From: Allopusillimonas soli
GTDB taxonomy: Bacteria > Pseudomonadota > Gammaproteobacteria > Burkholderiales > Burkholderiaceae_B
Length of the DNA: 64,000 nucleotides
Direction of reading: 5' to 3'
Assembly: GCF_004153445.1 (NCBI RefSeq)
Contig: NZ_SDQC01000006.1
Span: forward strand, 223,984 to 287,983
In this document: in pieces, positions 56,726-64,000 of the stretch
Layout of the letters: every line of letters starts with the position of its first letter
Numbering within the stretch: position 1 is the first letter of the stretch
The notes under the pieces: model-generated
The model's database searches: none
The model's input: only the letters and a program-made list of their open reading frames with translations
Told to the model about the DNA's origin: nothing
Program-made: the position numbers and the translations under genes

Positions 56726-58201
56726 TCATTGCTCCGCCAGCCAGGCGACCAGCGCGTCATCGAATGCGCGCACGGCATAGGCACGGTCATCATTGACGAA
56801 ACTGACGAGAATATAGCGCTTCCCGCTGGCTCCCAGCACATAGCCCGCCAGCGAACGGGCCGCGCGCAGGCTGCCGGTCTTCAAATGCGCCATCCCCTGC
56901 ACCGCATCGTCGCGCATGCGTCGCCTCACCGTGCCGTCTATGCCAGCAACCGCCAGCGAGGAAATAAACTCCGGCATGAGCGGCGTGCGCCAGGCAACGT
57001 CGAGCATGCCCGCCAGGCCAGAGGCAGTCAGCCGACTTTCCCTGGACAGGCCCGCGCCGTTGTCGATATGCCAGCCGCGCGTATCCACGCCCTGGGCCGC
57101 CAGCACCGACATCGCGGCGCGGGCGCCGCTATCGGGCGTCGCACCGGGACCCAGCCTTTCCGCACCCAGCGTCAGAAGCAGCGTGCGCGCCATGACGTTG
57201 TTGCTGTGCTTGTTGATCTGGCGAATGGTGTCGCCCAAGCTGCGGGAGTCGTGCCAGGCCAGTACTGTGGCGTCGGCAGGCACCGTTCCCTCATGGATGC
57301 CCTTTGCAAGCGTTCCACCCAGCTCTCGCCAGAGCTGGCGAAAGATATCCTCGAAGTATTGCGGCTGCGGCATCACGAGCCGATAAAGACTGAACTCACC
57401 GCAAGAACCCACGGCCGCCCCGCTGATATGGACAACATAACGGCCCGAAACCGGCTCTATCCGGGTATTGATGGACGGCGATCCCGGGCAGACTGCGTCG
57501 CGCCACCCGATCTCGCCATCTATCCGTACATCGCGCAAGGGCGGATCGACAATGGGAATCCATTTGCGCGCCGCCATGTCCGGCTGAAAAACCAGGCGCA
57601 CGGCGCCCAACCCCACCATCATGGCGTCGGGGCTGGCATTGTAGGGCCGGTCTGGCGCGCCATCGAAGGCGCCCGGATCGGTAGCCACCGGCCCGAATAT
57701 GGAACGGTCCACCACGACTTCGGTCAGATTCTTGATGCCGCGCAGGCGCAGCTCACGCAGCAGGCTCCAGAGATCCTGCACAGAAAGAAATGGGTCACCC
57801 GCCGCCTTGATATACAGCGGCCCCATAAGCGTGCCCTGGCCGTCCACACGTCCTTTGCCGCGTGCCAGCATGGTCGTGCGCCATACATAATCATTGCCCA
57901 GTCCCGACAAGGCCGACCAGGTCGTCACCATTTTCATGACGGACGCTGGATTGCGTGGCACACCCGAATTGATGTCAAGCATGGACGTTGCCGCCCCCAC
58001 TTCCTTGACGTAGAGCGACAGAGAAGACTCGGGCAGCTTGGTGGCCCGCCAGAGCGACGCCAGCTCGGGCGGCAGGCCCTGGGCCCGGACGCCAGCCACG
58101 GAAAACAGTGCCAGCAACATGACCAGCCAGACCGTCGCGCCGAATCGCCAGCGCCCATGGGGACGTGCATGACGGAACAGGCGCGGTGAAAGTCTCAACA
58201 T
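56726..58201 (-). CDS. dacB: D-alanyl-D-alanine carboxypeptidase/endopeptidase (PBP4 type)
   Basis: Periplasmic penicillin-binding protein of 491 residues with a signal peptide (hydrophobic core about 24-36, ending GVRAQG). The active-site triad is complete: Ser87-x-x-Lys90 in NPASVMKM, Ser333-Asn-Asn335 in KHSNN, and Lys441-Thr-Gly443 in HLKTGSLR. The large insert between the first two motifs is the domain typical of PBP4/DacB. It trims or cleaves peptidoglycan cross-links. Divergent from queA. Confidence 0.95.
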   Translation of the reverse strand: MLRLSPRLFRHARPHGRWRFGATVWLVMLLALFSVAGVRAQGLPPELASLWRATKLPESSLSLYVKEVGAATSMLDINSGVPRNPASVMKMVTTWSALSGLGNDYVWRTTMLARGKGRVDGQGTLMGPLYIKAAGDPFLSVQDLWSLLRELRLRGIKNLTEVVVDRSIFGPVATDPGAFDGAPDRPYNASPDAMMVGLGAVRLVFQPDMAARKWIPIVDPPLRDVRIDGEIGWRDAVCPGSPSINTRIEPVSGRYVVHISGAAVGSCGEFSLYRLVMPQPQYFEDIFRQLWRELGGTLAKGIHEGTVPADATVLAWHDSRSLGDTIRQINKHSNNVMARTLLLTLGAERLGPGATPDSGARAAMSVLAAQGVDTRGWHIDNGAGLSRESRLTASGLAGMLDVAWRTPLMPEFISSLAVAGIDGTVRRRMRDDAVQGMAHLKTGSLRAARSLAGYVLGASGKRYILVSFVNDDRAYAVRAFDDALVAWLAEQ

Positions 58202-58354
58202 GGATCACATCCTCAAAAAAACATCAGGATAACCAAACTCGCCCCACCTGGAACAGCGCCCCATGGTAACGGCTCGTTCCATGAGCGCGGTACACTTGCG
58301 GGTATTTTCAGATATCCCGTACCGTGCCGCATTCCGGGCCCGCGCCCTGCTTCC

Positions 58355-60543
<2,189 letters not shown>

Positions 60544-60595
60544 ATATGCCGCTACAATATACAGTTGACCAAAATTTTCTCCAGGAGAAGAATCC

Positions 60596-60943
60596 ATGGC
60601 TGTCCTCGACACCCTGACCCACATCACGGCCCAGGCCGCGCCCGCAGGCGGCGAGAACGCGCTGATGGGCATGCTGCCCATCATCCTGATGTTCGTCATC
60701 TTGTACTTTCTGATGATACGCCCGCAAATGAAGCGCCAGAAAGAACACCGCAACCTGGTCGCCAACCTGGCCAAAGGCGACGAAGTCATTACCAATGGCG
60801 GCCTGCTGGGCAAAGTCACCAAAGTCAGCGACAACTACATCACCGTCGAAATCAGCAACATGGGCGACAAGCCAATCGAATCCATCCTGCAGCGCAACGC
60901 CGTCACTTCGGTGCTGCCCAAAGGCACGATCAAGGCGCTGTAA
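60596..60943 (+). CDS. yajC: Preprotein translocase accessory subunit YajC
   Basis: A 115-residue single-pass inner-membrane protein: membrane segment about residues 22-40 (MGMLPIILMFVILYFLMIRP) followed by the conserved KRQKEHRNLVANLAKGDEV. It associates with SecD-SecF and the translocon. AGGAG lies about eight bases before the ATG. 52 bases after tgt. Confidence 0.94.
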   Translation: MAVLDTLTHITAQAAPAGGENALMGMLPIILMFVILYFLMIRPQMKRQKEHRNLVANLAKGDEVITNGGLLGKVTKVSDNYITVEISNMGDKPIESILQRNAVTSVLPKGTIKAL

Positions 60944-61003
60944 GCCACCCGCCACCTCCGCACGGCGCCAAGGCGCCTTCCCCGCACCTGCTTCTGATCC
61001 GAC

Positions 61004-62875
61004 ATGAATCGCTACCCACTCTGGAAGTACCTCACCGTACTGGTGGCCCTGGTCCTGGGCCTGTTGTACACACTGCCCAACTTCTTCGGAGAATCTCCGG
61101 CGGTCCAGATTGCAGGCGCCAAGGCCACGGTCAAGGTTACCAACGACACGCTGGCCAGGGTGGAAGACATCCTGAAGCAGCACAACATCGCCTACACAGG
61201 CACCCGTTTCGATATGAACGGCCCTGTGGGCACGGTGCGCGTGCGGTTCTCCAATACCGACATCCAGCTCAAGGCCAAGGATGTCATCGAAAAAACCCTC
61301 AACACCGACCCCAAGAACCCCGACTACACCGTTGCGCTGAACCTGCTGCCGGCATCGCCCAACTGGCTGTCGGCATTGGGCGCGCACCCGATGTACCTGG
61401 GTCTGGACCTTAGGGGTGGCGTGCACTTCCTGCTCCAGGTCGACATGAAGGGCGCGCTCAGCAGCCGCTACGATTCGCTGGCCAACGACGTGCGCACCTC
61501 GCTGCGCGACGCCGACATCAAGCCCGAGGAAGTCGAGCGCAGCGGCATGTCGGTGGTTTCCACCTTCGGATCCGAAGACGCGCGCGACAACGCGCAGTCT
61601 GAATTGCGGCGCGCGCTGCCGGAAATGGCCTTCGCCCCCTCGTCGGGCGGCGGCAAGTATCTGCTGACGGGACAGCTTACCGACACGGCTGTCACGCAAG
61701 TGCAAACCAATGCCCTGAAGCAGAACATCACCACACTTCACAACCGAATCAACGAGCTTGGCGTCTCCGAGCCGGTCATCCAGCAACAGGGGGCCGACCG
61801 CATCGTGGTGCAGTTGCCGGGCGTGCAGGATGTGGCCAAGGCCAAGGAAATCCTGGGACGCACCGCTACGCTGGAAATCCGCATGGTCGACGACTCGCCC
61901 ACTGCCCAGGCCGCGCTGGCCGCGGGCCGCGTGCCGTTCGGCCTCGAACTGTTCAAAGATACCGACGGGCGCCCCTTGCTGCTTCGCCGGCAGGTCATCC
62001 TGACCGGCGAGAACCTGCAGGATGCGCAGCCAGGCCGCGATCAGCAAACACAGCAGCCCTCCGTGAACCTCACGCTTGACGCCAAGGGTGCGCGCATCTT
62101 CCGCGACGTCACGCGCAACAATATCAACAAGCGCATGGCCATCCTGCTGTTTGAACAAGGCAAGGGACAAGTGGTCACTGCGCCGGTCATCCGCAGCGAA
62201 ATCCCGGGCGGGCATGTACAGATCAGCGGCAGCATGAATGCACAGGAAGCCGCCGACATCGCCTTGCTGCTGCGAGCCGGCTCGCTGGCGGCCCCCATGC
62301 AAATCATCGAGGAGCGCACCATAGGTCCGAGCCTGGGCGCCGACAATATCGCCAAAGGCTTCCATTCGACGCTGTGGGGCTTTGTGGCGATTGCGGTGTT
62401 CATTATTTTGTACTACCACCTTGTCGGCCTGTTCTCGACGCTGGGCCTGGCGTTCAACGTCCTGCTGCTGCTCGCTGTGCTGTCCATGCTCCAGGCCACG
62501 CTGACGCTGCCTGGTATTGCCGCCATCGCGCTTACGCTGGGCATGGCCATCGACTCGAACGTGCTGATCAACGAGCGGATACGCGAGGAGCTGCGCGCCG
62601 GGCATCCACCGCAGCAGGCTATACACCTGGGTTTCGAGCGAGCATGGGCAACCATCGTCGACTCCAACCTCACGACACTGATTGTTGGCCTGGCGCTGCT
62701 CGCATTCGGCACGGGCCCCATCCGCGGCTTCGCAGTGGTGCATTGCATCGGTATCCTGACCTCCATGTTCTCGTCGATCGTGGGCGTGCGTGCATTGGTC
62801 AATCTATGGTATGGCCGCCAGCGCAAGTTGCGCACCGTGTCCATAGGCCAGATCTGGAAGCCCGAGAAGAAGTGA
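61004..62875 (+). CDS. secD: Protein translocase subunit SecD
   Basis: A 623-residue RND-type membrane protein that, with SecF, uses the proton gradient to help release translocated proteins. One N-terminal membrane segment (about 9-27), a large periplasmic part containing LGLDLRGGVHFLLQVDM near 128-144, then five C-terminal membrane segments with GIAAIALTLGMAIDSNVLI and the Asp of AIDSNVLI. Followed by secF after 51 bases. Confidence 0.96.
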   Translation: MNRYPLWKYLTVLVALVLGLLYTLPNFFGESPAVQIAGAKATVKVTNDTLARVEDILKQHNIAYTGTRFDMNGPVGTVRVRFSNTDIQLKAKDVIEKTLNTDPKNPDYTVALNLLPASPNWLSALGAHPMYLGLDLRGGVHFLLQVDMKGALSSRYDSLANDVRTSLRDADIKPEEVERSGMSVVSTFGSEDARDNAQSELRRALPEMAFAPSSGGGKYLLTGQLTDTAVTQVQTNALKQNITTLHNRINELGVSEPVIQQQGADRIVVQLPGVQDVAKAKEILGRTATLEIRMVDDSPTAQAALAAGRVPFGLELFKDTDGRPLLLRRQVILTGENLQDAQPGRDQQTQQPSVNLTLDAKGARIFRDVTRNNINKRMAILLFEQGKGQVVTAPVIRSEIPGGHVQISGSMNAQEAADIALLLRAGSLAAPMQIIEERTIGPSLGADNIAKGFHSTLWGFVAIAVFIILYYHLVGLFSTLGLAFNVLLLLAVLSMLQATLTLPGIAAIALTLGMAIDSNVLINERIREELRAGHPPQQAIHLGFERAWATIVDSNLTTLIVGLALLAFGTGPIRGFAVVHCIGILTSMFSSIVGVRALVNLWYGRQRKLRTVSIGQIWKPEKK

Positions 62876-62926
62876 TCAACGCCCGGGAGGCGAACGCCGC
62901 CCGGCATATACAGGCAAAACACGAAC

Positions 62927-63862
62927 ATGGAATTTTTCCGCATACATCGCACCATCCCATTCATGCGCCACGCGCTGGTGCTGAACATCATCAGCCTGGT
63001 CACCTTCATCCTGGCCGTCTTCTTCATCGCCACGCGCGGGTTCCATCTGTCGATCGAATTCACCGGCGGCACGGTCATGGAGGTGCACTATCCGCAGACG
63101 GCACAGGTCGATGAGGTCCGGGACGCCATAAGCGGCCTGGGCTACGCGGACTTCCAGGTCCAGAATTTCGGCACCTCGCAAGACATCCTCATCCGTCTTC
63201 CCTTGCGCTCCGGAGAAAGCTCGGCGGCGCAAAGCGACAAGGTCATGGAAGCGCTGCAGGCGCAGGATGCCAAGGTGCAACTTCGCCGCGTGGAATTCGT
63301 AGGTCCTCAGGTCGGGCAGGAGCTTGTGCATAATGGGCTGATGGCGCTGCTATGCGTGATTATCGGCATCATGATCTACTTGGCGTTCCGGTTCGAGTGG
63401 AAATTCGCCTTGGCGGGGGTGGTGGCCAACCTGCATGACGTGGTGATCATTCTGGGCTTTTTTGCCTTCTTCCAATGGGAGTTCTCGCTGTCTGTGCTGG
63501 CGGGGGTGCTGGCGGTACTGGGCTATTCAGTGAACGAATCCGTGGTCATCATGGACCGGATCCGGGAAAATTTCCGCAAGCAACGCAAAGCTTCGGTGCG
63601 CGAAATTATCAACAGCGCAATCACGCAGACGATTTCCCGCACAGTGATCACGCACGGGTCCACGCAGATCATGGTGCTGTCCATGTTCATTTTCGGCGGC
63701 CCCACGCTACATAATTTCTCGCTTGCGCTGACCATCGGCATCTGCTTCGGCATCTATTCCTCGGTCTTCGTGGCCGCCGCAGTGGCGATGTGGCTGGGAG
63801 TCAAGCGCGAGGACCTGGTGAAGGCGCCCAAGAAAGATGACCCCAGCGCCGAGATTGCCTGA
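62927..63862 (+). CDS. secF: Protein translocase subunit SecF
   Basis: A 311-residue partner of SecD with six membrane segments. FHLSIEFTGGTVMEV near residue 44 is the SecF signature, and the second half has VLGYSVNESVVIMDRIREN with the conserved Asp. Last gene of the conserved secretion cluster; an IS element begins about 33 bases behind its stop. Confidence 0.96.
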   Translation: MEFFRIHRTIPFMRHALVLNIISLVTFILAVFFIATRGFHLSIEFTGGTVMEVHYPQTAQVDEVRDAISGLGYADFQVQNFGTSQDILIRLPLRSGESSAAQSDKVMEALQAQDAKVQLRRVEFVGPQVGQELVHNGLMALLCVIIGIMIYLAFRFEWKFALAGVVANLHDVVIILGFFAFFQWEFSLSVLAGVLAVLGYSVNESVVIMDRIRENFRKQRKASVREIINSAITQTISRTVITHGSTQIMVLSMFIFGGPTLHNFSLALTIGICFGIYSSVFVAAAVAMWLGVKREDLVKAPKKDDPSAEIA

Positions 63863-63902
63863 GCGGTGATTAAAGACTAGAAAAAAGGGCCTTTTGAACT
63901 GC

Positions 63903-63939
63903 ACCCCAAAAGTTGGACACTGATCCAACCTTTGGGGTG
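63903..63939. promoter_or_regulatory. Hairpin at the IS left end
   Basis: CACCCCAAAAGTTGGA is mirrored six bases later by TCCAACCTTTGGGGTG, a 16-base inverted repeat with one mismatch, ending seven bases before the transposase ATG. In IS elements such structures at the start can block transcription entering from outside from being translated; that role is inference here. Confidence 0.6.
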
Positions 63940-63945
63940 TTTTTC

Positions 63946-64000
63946 ATGACGAAGTACGATGAGCAATTCAAGCTGTCCGTAGTGCAAAGCTACGAGTCGG
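63946..64000 (+). CDS. IS3-family transposase OrfA (partial)
   Basis: Only 18 complete codons are visible: MTKYDEQFKLSVVQSYES, running off the right edge. The pattern (short basic start, then FKLxVVxxY) matches the N-terminal helix-turn-helix of IS3-family OrfA proteins, which bind the element ends. The catalytic OrfB would follow outside the window by programmed frameshift. Confidence 0.75.
   Translation, partial: MTKYDEQFKLSVVQSYES

Larger units (their letters stand above)
63895..64000 (+). mobile_element. Left end of an IS3-family insertion sequence (truncated by window edge)
   Basis: From about 63895 the sequence TGAACTGCACCCCAAAAGTT and the following bases have the form of the terminal inverted repeat of IS3-family elements of the IS150 group, immediately followed by the start of a transposase OrfA. 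The right end is outside the window, so the exact boundary and target duplication cannot be checked. Confidence 0.75.

Noticed and set aside
60553..60558. TACAAT before yajC as a promoter -10
   Set aside because: No acceptable -35 lies at 16-18 bases; the nearest TTGAGT is only 11 bases upstream, so I do not call a promoter.
63880..63897. A-rich then T-rich sequence after secF as a terminator
   Set aside because: The possible stem AAAAGG/CCTTTT has a one-base loop and cannot form a stable hairpin; it also runs into the IS end.

Overview
The window is a GC-rich, densely packed stretch of bacterial chromosome. Gene content and order (hda-HAD-pcnB-folK, glyQ-glyS-gmhB-plsC, queA-tgt-yajC-secD-secF, tkt-gap-pgk next to fba-purC-purE-purK-sua5, maeB with its phosphotransacetylase tail) point to a betaproteobacterium of the Burkholderiales, most likely Alcaligenaceae (the Bordetella/Achromobacter/Pusillimonas neighbourhood). 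This is inferred from gene content only; no rRNA or tRNA gene is visible. No gene-free stretch exceeds 300 bases; the longest is about 220 bases after the fumarase gene.

Layout. 1-10.6 kb: end of a probable miaA, purM, the hda-HAD-pcnB-folK run, then a leftward operon glyQ-glyS-gmhB-plsC-metallopeptidase, with gloA behind it. 10.7-19.5 kb: acyl-CoA and organic-acid genes, namely a crotonase, class I fumarase, a hot-dog hydratase overlapping a family III CoA-transferase, a FadE-type acyl-CoA dehydrogenase, an SpmA/SpmB-type membrane protein and a MaoC hydratase. 19.5-32.3 kb: an aerobic benzoyl-CoA epoxidation (box) island. boxCBA with a trailing maoC read leftward and boxR sits behind their promoter. 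Benzoate-CoA ligase, an alpha/beta hydrolase and a five-gene branched-chain-amino-acid-type ABC importer read rightward. The ligase imports its substrate into CoA metabolism, BoxAB epoxidises benzoyl-CoA, BoxC opens the ring, and BoxR probably senses benzoyl-CoA. TGCA-containing palindromes overlap the predicted promoters on both sides of boxR.

32.4-44.1 kb: leftward housekeeping block tkt-gap-pgk, then an aldehyde dehydrogenase plus mog pair bounded by hairpins, then fba-purC-purE-purK-sua5. 44.2-55.9 kb: rsmE, maeB-patatin-barstar, a reduced FAD-fold protein, an aminotransferase, a lytic transglycosylase, ubiD, a yqjD-yqjE-yqjK-like membrane trio and a secreted protein. 56-63.9 kb: upp, dacB, then queA-tgt-yajC-secD-secF. 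The window ends inside the left end of an IS3-family element inserted just behind secF.

Nothing here is clearly a wholly new system. The points most worth a second look are the BoxR operator architecture, the incomplete box lower pathway with an appended MaoC gene, the hydratase/CoA-transferase/fumarase set that looks like a C5-dicarboxylate module, the aldehyde dehydrogenase-mog cassette inside the glycolytic block, and a duplicated transketolase gene tail.
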